Assembly: GCF_051106095.1 (NCBI RefSeq)
Contig: NC_135792.1
Location: 13,387,501-13,451,500, forward strand
Source: Pogona vitticeps
Taxonomy: Eukaryota > Chordata > Lepidosauria > Squamata > Agamidae
DNA length: 64,000 nucleotides
Reading direction: 5' to 3'
Shown: positions 11,433 through 21,740 of the stretch, in pieces
Layout of the letters: each line of letters starts with the position of its first letter
How positions within the stretch are numbered: the stretch's first letter is position 1
Program-made: the position numbers and the translations under genes
Notes under the pieces: generated by a model
The model's input: only the letters and a program-made list of their open reading frames with translations
Told to the model about the DNA's origin: nothing
Database searches by the model: none

Positions 11433-13066
11433 TCTAGGAGGGGCTAAAGCTGATTCCTCCTGATTTAAGGTGGCTTCTTGCATCGTTTGATGCACATTCC
11501 AGGGGTGTTGTTTCTGTCTTTTGACTCTGGGCTGTGGAGATCTGTATGAGTCAGTAAGGCAATTCACTGCCTCAAACGACACATTCACGCTTTTGGCATC
11601 CCACAGAATTTGGGATGAAATTAAGTGGAGTAAATGGCTCAGGATGAGTGAAATACTTTCTGAGCCAGGCAAGAATGGACATTAAGAACAGCATGTTTAT
11701 TCTGTACAGCACAGCAGGAGAGTAAATAGCACGTTACAGGCAAAGGAAATTGTCTGAATTGGCCTGAAAATGCAATAAAATAATAGCATATTGCATGGTG
11801 GATGTAGACGATTCAGATGAATGGGCAACAAGCAAATCACTTAACACTGAATAAATGTCCTGATGGGGAGGAGAAGAATACTGTATTTGTTACTGCCTTT
11901 TCCTACATTCTGTTTGCCGCACTTACAAAACAAACAAAAAAGCTTAGCATTACAACACAGTTGTCCCAACAACACAACAGAAATGAAAATTGGGGTGCAT
12001 TTAGCCCCCTGCCCTGGTTTCTGGTTCTCAGTGCAGTGGTAGTTATGTTTCGATTTTTGAACTGCCTGTGTGAACGAAGAGTATTCACATTGAAATGTTT
12101 AACGCCAATGAAGCAAAATCACATTGGTGTTTGAGTCGATAATACACCTGTTTTGTGCCACATAATAAAACCCCTTTTCTCCTAGGATAAGTTCCAAGAA
12201 CCACCACAACTGTTTCTCTCCAGTAAGCACGCGACCAACTCAGGTAAACGCAAGACTGTCTGGGCACTCAGCTGAATGACCTAATCTTTCAAGGATATTT
12301 CCAGTACCATACCCTTTCTAGACCAGTAGCAAAACAAAACTGTTTGCTTGTAAAGGAAACAGTAATATGTTTAAAACAGGGGGGTTAAAATGCGGCCCAC
12401 AGACGGCATGTAACCTCCAGGGCTGCTTTTGATGCTTTCCAGGACTCAACAACAACAACAGCAACAACAAAACCCAAACACCACACTCCCCTCCGAAAAA
12501 AATGATTGTGATATTTTTCCTGCTCTTGAACGGGTGTGGAGGGCCTTCATACAGAGCACGTTACCATAGTCTTTCGAGACTGAAGGATACCTAAATGGGA
12601 AGGGTTGTGTCTAAGAGCAGCCGTTTTGTGCATGGCAGGGGGATGGGGAAGCAGCTGAAAATTATCCAGGCCAAGTCTCGGTTTTTTTAGTTCCCAAATG
12701 CCAGCTGCTTCTGGCTGCTTCTAGGCCTGATGCAGCCCATAAGCTGTGCTGGGGAAAAGAGGTTTCCCTCCTCACCCCCTCCTACCAAAGTTGCTCACAC
12801 CCATTTTTAAGAACACCCTTGCCCTGCAACTTCTAGAAAGATACATAAAAATTGTTTTGAAGCAAGTTGTAGTGGGGCAGGGATGCCTAAAATCTGTTTC
12901 CTCCATTGCTTTCATGGATATATCTTGATTTTAAAAAAACCTAACCTTTCTCTTATTCCAAAATGGGAAATAGCAGCCTACAGTAGACCAAGAATTTTTC
13001 TGCCATGGGGGAGCTTGCTTTGGGAGAGCTGGGCTTTCCTTCACTGGAAGGATTTACACAGTGCCT
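11433..13066. other. Intergenic sequence with one recognisable repeat copy
   Basis: About 12530-12591 is a minus-oriented copy of the interspersed repeat also found at 48081-48109 and 48534-48560 (shared ccatagtctttcgagact, agagcacg). No coding exon was found. Confidence 0.5.
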
Positions 13067-13383
13067 GTCAGGAGTAGGGTTACCAGATACATGTGTACGA
13101 AAAGGAGGACATAGGAAGCCAAAAAGGAGGACAAAGGAGGACATATTGGGGGGGGGGCTCTGTGCACGGGGTGGGGTGGGGGGGCATGTCGCTTTTGGAA
13201 TTAGGGCTCCCAGGACAAATGGAGCCAATCTATTCTTTCCTTTAATGGAGACCCATCCCCCTTGTTTTATTTATTTATTTTTTAATTTTAATAAAAGCAT
13301 AATAAAGTGAAATGAAAAGTTTCAAAATTCGTGTGACAGATTTGAAACACTTTATAAAAACCAGGAAAAAAAACAGAAGGCGT

Positions 13384-13519
13384 GGATTTCTCTCAGCTTG
13401 AGAAATGCAAAGGGTGGAGAAAATGGATTTGCAGACACAGACACAGACAAACACACACACAAACACACACAAAGCCATTTTCTCCACCCTTTGCAATTTC
13501 TCAAGCTGAGAGAAATCCG

Positions 13520-13522
<3 letters not shown>
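13384..13522. repeat. Internal snapback of the hAT element
   Basis: The arm ggatttctctcagcttgaga..ccattttc reappears as its reverse complement at 13473-13522 (gccattttctccaccctttg .. gagagaaatcc). The arms are nearly perfect over about 50 bp, with a CA-rich spacer of roughly 35 bp. Confidence 0.85.

Positions 13523-13523
<1 letters not shown>

Positions 13524-13588
<65 letters not shown>
13524..13588. repeat. (TG)n microsatellite
   Basis: About 65 bp of uninterrupted TG dinucleotides directly follow the snapback inside the hAT element. Confidence 0.97.
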
Positions 13589-13589
<1 letters not shown>

Positions 13590-14043
13590 CCAGCTCCCAC
13601 AAGCATAGGGGATAACTCTGCATATGCTCCTGGACCTGGAAACACACTCTGCACATGCCCCAGGGTTGGGGGGGGTCAGGGCAGAAGGGGGGGATAAAAG
13701 TTCCTCCTGTTCCCCGGCTTTAGGAGGAAGGAGGGACCGGACCGGCCCCTATTTCCCTGGCTTTGAACCACCACCACCACCCCAAACCCCAGAACAGCCT
13801 CCCCTCCTGTAGGCAAGCCAGTGCACACTCACTTCACTCCTGTCCGTTTCCATCCATCCATCCATCTCTCTCGCTCCTTCCTGCCTTATTCAGCTCCCAG
13901 GCCGAAACAGCCATCCACAAGCCGAAGATACAAAAGCCGGACATTTTGAAGTTTTTTAGTTTTGCCTGCCGGACAGAGGACATGATCCTGAAAAGTAGGA
14001 CATGTCCCCCTTTTGCCAGAGGTCTGGCAACCCTAGTCAGGAG

Positions 14044-14979
14044 GCAGTAGTTCCAGCCTTCCATGAGGACTAGATTTCTACCAGATGACCTTCAAGATGC
14101 CTCTCAATTTTGTATGGTCTTGGAGTTAAATTCTGGAAAATGTCTCATCGACTACAGTAGCAAGTGACAACCCTCCCCGTAAAAAAGTCAGAAACGTCCC
14201 ATAAGGAAATGGGAGTATTTCTGCTTCTCTATCAAACTGTTGAAAAAATAAGCTTAGGAACTTTTGAAAACATTACATGGTGAGCTGCCAAGGACATCTC
14301 AATATCCATTATCTCAGTCCACTTGTTCATTCTCTCCCTTGTGTGAGGATGATCTTCCATTTTCTAGTCCCTCGTCTCAGATTTTTCTCATAAAGATTTA
14401 TCTGTCCTACGCTTCACTTGTCATGGAAAAATTATGAATAATCTAAGGAGTATTCATAACTCATGATTTCCTTCCTGCAAAGCCATGGGAACAGGCTAAG
14501 TTCATGTTGGAAACATCAGCAAAATGAAAACTAACTTTAGATTTTAAGTCTGCAGTGACTTCCTGCATAGCATTTCTTCAAAACAGCTAAGCAGAAATGC
14601 AGGCACGCGATAAGAAGATTGAAGCACACTGCAATGAATGGCCTACTTTGCTTAAGATATTAGTGGTTTAGTAAAAAATAAGTCAAGACTGCCATTTGAT
14701 CTGGTCAAAGAAAGTGATTCCCCTCCCGCTTTAAGGACAGAAAGATGGATGGCAAATCAAGTCACACCACAATTTCTTCTAGCAAGAGATCTTCTCCCAT
14801 ATGGCTTTCAAAAAACATCTATTCCTCTAGGCAGTGAATTCCTATTCCAGCACAATTTACAACCAATGGCAGTGTTAACTACTCTGTGACAGAGCAAACA
14901 TCACCCATGATGCCTTAAGAACAGCCCATTTTGTCTTCAAAATGACTTCATGACAAACATGAAACATAATTTTCAGCTT
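14044..14979. other. No gene recognised
   Basis: This is intergenic sequence between the hAT element and the LTR-like fragment. Nothing stands out. Confidence 0.4.
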
Positions 14980-15480
14980 AGAGATGTGCAGAAAGCTCCT
15001 CCAGCATTCACCCAGGTCATGATTATTCATATGCTATTTGCCTAGACCAATGGGAGTGCTGGAGGGGTGGAGTCATGAGGTATAAGAGACTCAGCAGGAG
15101 GATGAGGATGAGGAGTACAGATAGACACAGATAGGGTTTTCAGATGGGGAATTAGAGAGAAAGCTGAGAGTTTTGTGGTTTGGGCGGGAGAGGTGTTTGA
15201 GGGTGGATGAAGAATGTTTAAGAATTAACAACATTGCTTGTTTTGTCAACACATGTATCAATAAAAAAATTCTATTTGGTTCTTTTAAAATGACACATGG
15301 TCTGGACATATATTAATAAGCAATGGTGCGGCTAAAAAAAAATATTGTAAATAAAATAAATAAATAAATAATAGGTACTGTTGATGAAATCAACTGGTGG
15401 CAGCTGAGGGGCACGTGGCGTGAGCGCTTGGGTTGGTGAAATGGATCAGGGGCCATGTGGAGTCGTGACAGCTCCTTTTA
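14980..15480 (+). mobile_element. LTR-like fossil fragment
   Basis: The sequence has an LTR-like layout on the plus strand: a CCAAT-type motif (accaatggga, about 15048), a TATA-like ggtataagagac (about 15080), a poly(A) signal aataaaa (about 15261), then tggtggcagctgagg (about 15394), which resembles the junction after retroelement LTRs. No coding part was recognised nearby. The ends are approximate and the family is unknown, so this is a tentative, old, incomplete copy. Confidence 0.4.
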
Positions 15481-15713
15481 GGGTGAAAAGTTTGGGCAAG
15501 TTTTGACAAAACTTGTTGAAATATATAGCAACCTAGCATGCCATGTTTGGAAACCTAACTTGTTTGTTTATTGTTCTTAAGCTACCAATCAACAGCTCTC
15601 TTTCCTTCCCACCCCTAGGAGGGCTCAACGTTTTTGTCTCCAAGGCACTTTTGTGGGTAAGTTAGTTTTTTCTTGCTCAGTTAGTACCAATTTGACAGAT
15701 GTTTTATATATAT

Positions 15714-16053
15714 AGGTAAAGGTTCCCCTTGAAAATTTTTGTCCAGTCGTGTTCGACTCTAGGGGGTGGTGCTCATCCCCGTTTCCAAGCCATAGAGCCA
15801 GCGGTTTGTCCGAAGACAATCTTCCGTGGTCACATGGCCAGTGCGACTTAGACACGGAACGCTGTTTACCTTCCCACCAAGGTGGTCCCTATTTATCTAC
15901 TCGTATTTGCATGCTTTCGAACCGCTAGGTTGGCGGGAGCTGGGACAAGCAACGGGCGCTCACTCCGTCGCATGGATTCGATCTTATGACTGCTGGTCTT
16001 CTGACCCTGCAGCACAGGCTTCTGCGGTTTAGCCCACAGCACCACCACGTCCC
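15714..16053 (-). mobile_element. Sauria-type SINE (tRNA-derived, BovB-like tail)
   Basis: Read on the minus strand it starts gggacgtggtggtgctgtgg. A tRNA-like promoter and the Sauria core follow (ctcccgccaacctagcgg, gaaggtaaacagcgttcc). It ends gagtcgaacacgactgg...ggggaacctttacct. The 3' end matches BovB, the LINE thought to mobilise it. The same family lies at 39130-39480. Confidence 0.9.
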
Positions 16054-16055
16054 TA

Positions 16056-16195
16056 TAATCTTAGAACTGAAGAGCTGGAAGGGACCCTATGGATCATCAA
16101 GTCCAGCCCCTGTTGAGGAGGCCCACTGGGGAACCAAACTCCCAACCTTTGGCTCCACAGCCAGATGCCTAAACCACTGAGCTATCCAGCAGTTC
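16056..16195 (-). mobile_element. tRNA-derived SINE with CR1-type tail
   Basis: On the minus strand it begins agaactgctggatagctcag (an A-box-like TAGCTCAGTGG), passes a B-box-like region, and ends ctggaagg/gtcccttccagctcttc...ctaagatta. The 3' part resembles CR1 3' tails. It directly abuts the Sauria SINE. Other copies are at 40171-40322, 47846-47957 and 52507-52600. Confidence 0.8.
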
Positions 16196-16858
16196 TATGC
16201 TCACTTTTATCTATATAACTTGCTTATATTATAAGCAGGTTCCCCAAGAATCCCTTTTATATATGGCAAACATGGTGGTGGTAGGTGTCGCAGTCAAAGA
16301 AAGTAGCTATGATAAAAGGGAGTCGCAACTTGAAAAAGTTTGGGAACCACTGTTCTAAACAAAGATCTATTCTACAAGTGTTCTATAACCAGGTGGTCGA
16401 AAGGACTGCACTACTTCAGACATAGATGAGTTTCAGATTTAAATGTTTCCCCATGTACGTAGCTCCAGGACATCTGGAGATGTACTGATGTTGGTTTAGT
16501 TTCTTTTAGCATATTAGGGAGCATTCAAAAACAATGATCCAACCTGCCATCTTAGGTCATACAAACCATTGTTGCCATCTGACTGCGCCTCATGCACTGA
16601 AGAATTTTTTGGAAGTTTGTTCTTGGGATGTTGTGGATTACAGGGAAATGCCCTTGTTGACAGTAAACCTTTACAGGCTTCACTCAACTAATACATCTCT
16701 ACTAGTCAGTCAATGAGCATTATTAAGGAGTTTGTGTAGCCGTTGTGGAGGGAGAGAAAAATGTGCCCATTGCAAGGAAAAATCAAGAGAGACAATGGAT
16801 CAAACAACTCAAAAATCACTTCAGCACAAGCCCTCAGATGGTTTCATGTTGTCTAGTA

Positions 16859-17371
16859 CAGTGGGGTCTTGACTTGAGAACTTAATCCGTATTGGAAGGC
16901 GGTTCTCAAGTCAAAAAGTTCTCAAGTCAAATCTGCATTTCCCATAGGAATGCATTGAAAACCATTTGACCGTATCTGCTCTTTTCCGTCCATAGAAACT
17001 AATGGGAAGCTGCTATTCTGCCTTCGACCACTAGAGGGGGATATTTTGTTTCTTTTTTTCTTAGGTCAAGAAAGGTTCAGGGAAGGCAGGGAAAAGACAG
17101 TCCAGGCAGGACAGTACCAGGCAGTCTGAAGACTGTCTCCCAATCCACTCTCTAAACGCTGGGAGGAGTGAGGAAGCAGACAGGCACCCTTTTCACTGGC
17201 CAACAGTTAACTGAAAGTTCACATTTTGCACTTTCCCTGCCTCCCACGTGGTTTTTTTTCAGTTCTTAACTCAAATCTAAGTACTTAAGTCAAGTCAATA
17301 TTTTCCTATGAGAGCGGTTCTTAAGTCAAAATGTTCTTAACTCAAGCCGTTCTTAAGTCAAGACCCCACTG
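16859..17371. mobile_element. Tigger/pogo-like MITE
   Basis: It is TA-flanked (16857-16858, 17372-17373), with termini cagtggggtcttgacttg and caagtcaagaccccactg that are perfect inverses over about 17 bp. Subterminal words 'gagaac/ttctca' recur on the left and 'ttcttaag' on the right. It is homologous to 8442-9169, without the L2 segment. It is non-coding. Confidence 0.85.
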
Positions 17372-17373
17372 TA

Positions 17374-18221
17374 CCAGATCTGCCAAACATTCAACCTCCT
17401 GTCAAACAATAGATCTATACAGGGGATAATCTTAACTCATTGTCTTTGAATTGCACATGAAAAAGCAACTCGTAGGAGTAAAGCTCATCCAGGATGATTG
17501 TGGAAAAAACAACAGCTTTAGAGTTATGTCACCATGGCCAGAAGCCAATTGGAGTGGCTAGCACCCCCTCCCCGTATGCAAGCCTACGCTTCCCTCCCAT
17601 TTTGGGGAAGGGCACACACAAATTTAACCAAGAGATAGCCACAGGTTACTGTGAGTATTAAAACCCAATAACATCGCCCACCACAAAAGTGGAAGGTGCC
17701 AATATCAGAAAATTCATAGCATGGTCTAATTTCAAGAAAAAGTTTAGTTCCAAGTCAAGATACTAAGTGGAAAAATATATACAAAACCAATCTTCCAACT
17801 TATTGTAGGAGCTGGGCAGGAGCCAGACCTCATAGTTCTGAGACCTGGCAAATTGAGTTTCTCTTTTGCATCCATGTTTACAGACAGAAAGCATCCTGTG
17901 GAAAAGCTTCTTCGAGCAAATAATGCACTTGTGTAATCCTGCAATGATTATTTGATTGACTTCATTCCCATTCTTCCCCCTTTTTCCCCAGCCTTCCGAA
18001 ATTAGCTGTCCAAGCATCCCAGTTTTCAATTCTCACATCTCCCAGAAAACACGCAGAGAGAGAGACAAATTGGCTGCTTTTCTGGACCAAAATTTGAAGT
18101 CCTTTGTAGATCAAGTCTTTTCAAATTTCTCAGGATGAATTTTTTTTTATCAAGAATGCATTACTGGTATCTTTGCAAAACGTTTAAGGGTCCTTCCAGC
18201 ATTACACAAAGGTTGAATGTT
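17374..18221 (-). other. Presumed 3' UTR and downstream flank of the cadherin gene
   Basis: This is the sequence just after the stop codon, up to the Tigger-like element at 17371. I see no other coding signal. No canonical AATAAA occurs on the minus strand here. A weak GATAAA variant lies near 18149, and the first AATAAA I found on this strand is at 15567-15572. The real 3' end is undetermined. Confidence 0.4.
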
Positions 18222-18641
18222 CTACAACTCTTCAGTCTCCACGTGGGAGTAGAGTTCACTGAGTTTTTCAAACTTTGGCCCCCATTCTCTTATATCTCCA
18301 TACACTGTGTCTTCGTTCCATCCAGAGGAACCAAGGGAGCTTAGACTGCTAGCTTCTGAACATTCTCCTTCTGTATAAAACACTTGCAATGAATCACATG
18401 GTAAAGCATGGTGCTGCTGGTCCATACTTCTCACCACACCTGACAGGTAGCATTCAAAATCAGTACTTGAAAAGGAGGAGCCCCTTCCTGCCGAGAGAGG
18501 TTCCAGCTGTTCCTTTGGACTGACCTGGAACTCATTGTTCAAGGGACTGTGTGGCTCGGTCTGTTTCCCTTTCTTCTTGTAGAGAGAGTAAGCTGGGCTG
18601 GTTTGAAGGGATACCTGAAGCTCTGCCATGTTGTATGCATC
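18222..18641 (-). CDS. Type III cadherin exon 16 (beta-catenin-binding tail, stop)
   Basis: The last exon has 139 codons and a TAG stop, after acceptor catcttgcag. It opens with DAYNMAELQ, which aligns with the classic DAFDI..L segment. It continues through a Ser/Pro-rich linker, then SLQVFYTEGECSEASSLSS and EDTVYGDIREWGPKFEKLSE. Classic cadherins have SLLVFDYEGSGS..SLSSL and YDYLNDWGPRFKKLADMY at these places, the beta-catenin-binding region. Here VFDYEG reads VFYTEG and LNDWGPRF reads IREWGPKF. The reading frame is intact. Confidence 0.96.
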   Translation of the reverse strand, partial: DAYNMAELQVSLQTSPAYSLYKKKGKQTEPHSPLNNEFQVSPKEQLEPLSAGRGSSFSSTDFECYLSGVVRSMDQQHHALPCDSLQVFYTEGECSEASSLSSLGSSGWNEDTVYGDIREWGPKFEKLSELYSHVETEEL

Positions 18642-19123
18642 CTGCAAGATGAAATTGATATGTTAAGGAGGAATCTGGAAAACCTTTAAGGCCTTCTAAG
18701 GAGAAAGTCGGGGTAAAAACAAACAGACAAACAAAACTTGCCATCAACATTGGTTTCATTCTCCAACCGTAGATGAAAACTGTCACAAACAGAGCCTGAA
18801 AATGTTACTTTTTGGAGTGCATCTTCCAGAATCCCCTAGCCAGCATGGCTAGTGGTAAAACTAGCAAGGAATCGTGCAAAGTGCAATCCTTTTGCTTTTT
18901 TGACCAGATAAACATATATTGATCCTCCACTCCTTTTGCCATATCTTCAGTTTTGGCTATCTTTCTGCATCAACCTAACCACGTGTTAAAGAGGTGACAC
19001 CAACCTCTCTTATTTACCATGGTCTGTATTCTGTTTGCCCACTCCCCCTGTACAGCCAGGAGGAGTTTGGGCATTTTCTTAATTACCATCTGCTGGTCTC
19101 TAAAATATAGCTGCATTTTGACC

Positions 19124-19255
19124 TGTTTGTTTGTTTGTTTGTTGTATTTATACCCCACCTATCTAGTCATTTTGACCATTCTAGGCGGCTTACAACATAA
19201 AAACATAACAAGTTTAAGAGAGATTTATAACAATTAATTAAATAATTTTGCAAGA
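19124..19255 (-). mobile_element. L2-type LINE 3' tail
   Basis: On the minus strand this reads ttgtaagccgcctagaatgg...ggtataaatacaacaaac, the typical 'gccgcc..gagtgg..ggtataaat' ending of squamate L2 elements with a short AAAC repeat. It is a fragment. Confidence 0.65.
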
Positions 19256-20404
19256 TGGGAAAAATACAAAATAAATCAAATAAAGAGAAAAATGAAGGAA
19301 GGCCAGGAATTAATTGGAGAGGAAGGCCTGCCTATTATTATAATTATGCCTGGCTTCAGAGTTTCATGGGGCCAAGGCATTGGGAGATGGGTAGTGAAGG
19401 CCATTTCATGCGATGGGCTTCAGCTGATAGCTAAGCTACCTGCTATGGAAGCTACGAGCAAAGTCTAGGTTAGGAATATGAAGCTGCCTTAGGCCATCGG
19501 CTGATCTTGGCCCATACAGCCATCTCCAACAAGGAGTGGCTCTCCAGGGCTTCAGGCAGGATTCTTTAGTAGATCGAAGTGGGGACAGAATTAGGGGTTA
19601 TGTGCTACAACCGAGCTACAGTCCGTATCCAGTAAAAAATCCCTGCTATGCCTTGTAGGTTTCCCTCCAAGTGCTAACCAAACCCAGACTTTAGCTTCCA
19701 AATTCAGGCGTGGTGTTGGGGCCACATGGTGTCCGATCTCTTGTCTGTATGGAAACAATTTCTTTTTTTCAAAAGGCAATTCAAGGAAGGAACATTTCCA
19801 GGTTCTGCTCCTGAGCAGTTGCTGTTGAGCAGACCTCATTAGTGCAAATGGCTCTTGAACTGAGAAGAGTTTTCTGTCACTGCTCTGCCTCTCACCTGGG
19901 GCCTGGCTGCTGAATTGGGCCCCTGCCTCGCTTGCCGCTGCCAGGCAGCAAAAGGAGCCGCAGTTTTTCTTTCAATCACTGGGGCTCATTTTGCCAGTAT
20001 AAGAAGGAGTGAGACATGGAGTGCCTGACATCCAAACAACGGAGATTTCTTCAAGACATGTGTGGGTAAACCTATTTCGTCCCTCCCAACAATTGAGAGA
20101 GGGAGCTAATCTTATTAACTACTAATAGGATTGCTATACTTAGCTCTCTGCGTGCCACCTTGATGATAAATACCCTAAGTGTTTAAAATGCGTTCATGGA
20201 AAATTCAGAGAACAAGTAGGAAATACTTGGTGTTTAATTGGAGCTGGTATAGAGATTAGGTCTGTATATAGTTCCTTTAGTTCTTCTAACATTCGTGTTG
20301 CTAAACAGCAGGGCCAGCTTTCTCATTAGGCAGCATGAGGCCAAGGCAACAGTATGTTAGCGGCTCGTTTATTATGATTGAATTTTTACAATAAGGCAGT
20401 CGAT

Positions 20405-20545
20405 TTGAGAGCCAGTGTGATGTAGCGGACAGCTCACTGGACTAAAACTCAGGAGACCCAGGTTCCAATATCACACTTTGTCATGGAAACTCATGAACAT
20501 CTCGTGTATCTCAAAAATCCTACCAGGCACCTAAGAACAATAGAT
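20405..20545 (+). mobile_element. tRNA-derived SINE fragment (MIR/L2-like group)
   Basis: The sequence gagagccagtgtgatgtagc, then gactaaaactcaggagaccc and aggttccaatatcac carries A- and B-box-like motifs of the widespread 'gagagccagtgtggtgtagtgg' SINE. It is diverged and its 3' end is unclear. Confidence 0.65.
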
Positions 20546-21585
20546 TTTCTTGCTTCCAGACAATACCTGTTTTCTAGAAGAAAAGGCGTTTGTCTTCTGG
20601 ATATGTGAAATGAGGGCTCCCGCTCCCACTTGACCAAATGCTGCCTGTCATCTACAGTTGTCACATTTTTAGTACATGTATTAAGTCTGCAATTTCCTTC
20701 CAAATAAATTCTTTTGACCCTTCAGCACAGGCTGTTAGGCGAGCTTTGAAGACCCTCCTCTTTGCTGCTGCTTTTAACTGAGATTTCAGACAGATAAGGC
20801 TTCTCAAAATAATGCAAAAGGTTTTCTCCACAATTCTCTTTGATATTTATCGTATTATCATTCTTTTGTGTGTGTGTGTGTAGGCAACTTTGGGTCAAAT
20901 TACACATAGTAGGAAATGCTTATTTCTCACCATTATACATCGGTTTCCTCCAGGCATGTAGTTCCTTCAAAGCTCACCAGCTGAGCAATCAGACTTGGAA
21001 GTGAAATTCAAATTTTCCTCCCAATGGCAAAATGAAACTGTACAAATTTGTAATACGTGAGGTGAGGAATTTTCTTTCAAAAAGCAGTCCTTCAGTTATG
21101 AAGGAGAGAGTGCTTCTTCTAATGATACATTAACTGTATTGTCTTGTTTGACCCTTTGAGAGAATGCAGGTCTGAACTAATTATTTTTGATGTTCTAAAC
21201 CTTCTCTTTCATTATTTATTTACTTATTTATTAAATGTACACAAAACGTTCTGTCAAAAATGGCACTCAGGAAGGATCATTAGTGGCCACCTTTCACATA
21301 AAGGTTAGTTGTGCTGAGTGTTTATGGACACATCTCCCTTTTTACTGTTGAGCAGAATGGACAGATGCTTGATTGCAACCCCCCGAATTTTTCACCATTG
21401 GATATCCTGTTGAGAGCTGAGTGGAGTTACAGTCCAACCACATCTGGGGAACCACACTTTGCCCATTCCATGCAACATTGAAGAACTATGAAGATATTTT
21501 CAAAGCAAGTAAAAAAGCAGAACGTATTTTTCTCTGAGGCTAGCCCACCTCACCCACCCCAAAGGTCCATCAAAAGAGGTCTTAC

Positions 21586-21740
21586 TTGATCTTGTTCCCC
21601 TCCCCCTTCCTCGTTATAGTTGAGGATGTTCTCTCGGATGTCCTCCAAGTCGTCATGGCATGTGGTGACATGGTAGACTCGATTGTTTTTACTTTTGTGG
21701 CTCTTCCACCGAGTCCACAAGAAAAGGCCACTGAACAGAA
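21586..21740 (-). CDS. Type III cadherin exon 15 (transmembrane end and p120-catenin site)
   Basis: The 155-bp exon follows acceptor tttctccag and ends GATCAA|gtaaga. It encodes VLFSGLFLW (the second half of the membrane helix), the basic stop-transfer TRWKSHKSKNNR, and the juxtamembrane motif DDLEDIRENILNYNEEGGGE. That motif matches the classic-cadherin p120-catenin core (DIRENI..YDEEGGGEED). It ends on a codon boundary. Confidence 0.96.

Larger units (their letters stand above)
13075..14035. mobile_element. Non-autonomous hAT transposon, 961 bp, exact 8-bp TSD
   Basis: The termini are tagggttaccag and ctggcaacccta. The flanking 8-bp duplication gtcaggag is exact (13067-13074 and 14036-14043). 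Near the ends the 'aggacat' words recur in both orientations (aaaggaggacat; taggacatgtccccc). The middle carries a snapback (13384-13437 versus 13473-13522) and a long (TG)n tract. No transposase is encoded. The perfect duplication suggests a young insertion. Confidence 0.85.
18642..21585. other. Intron 15 (between cadherin exons 15 and 16)
   Basis: This 2.9-kb intron holds an L2-type tail, a tRNA-derived SINE and an unclassified repeat at about 19478-19575 (gaagctgccttaggccatc), a phrase common in reptile interspersed repeats. I see no extra exon. Confidence 0.7.

Noticed and set aside
13352-13697. Open frames rich in His-Thr or Cys-Val repeats
   Set aside because: They are translations of the TG/CA microsatellite and snapback in the hAT element.
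18970-19237. Short frames on both strands considered as an extra cadherin exon
   Set aside because: The sequence is an L2-type LINE tail, and the adjacent exons already join in phase without it.
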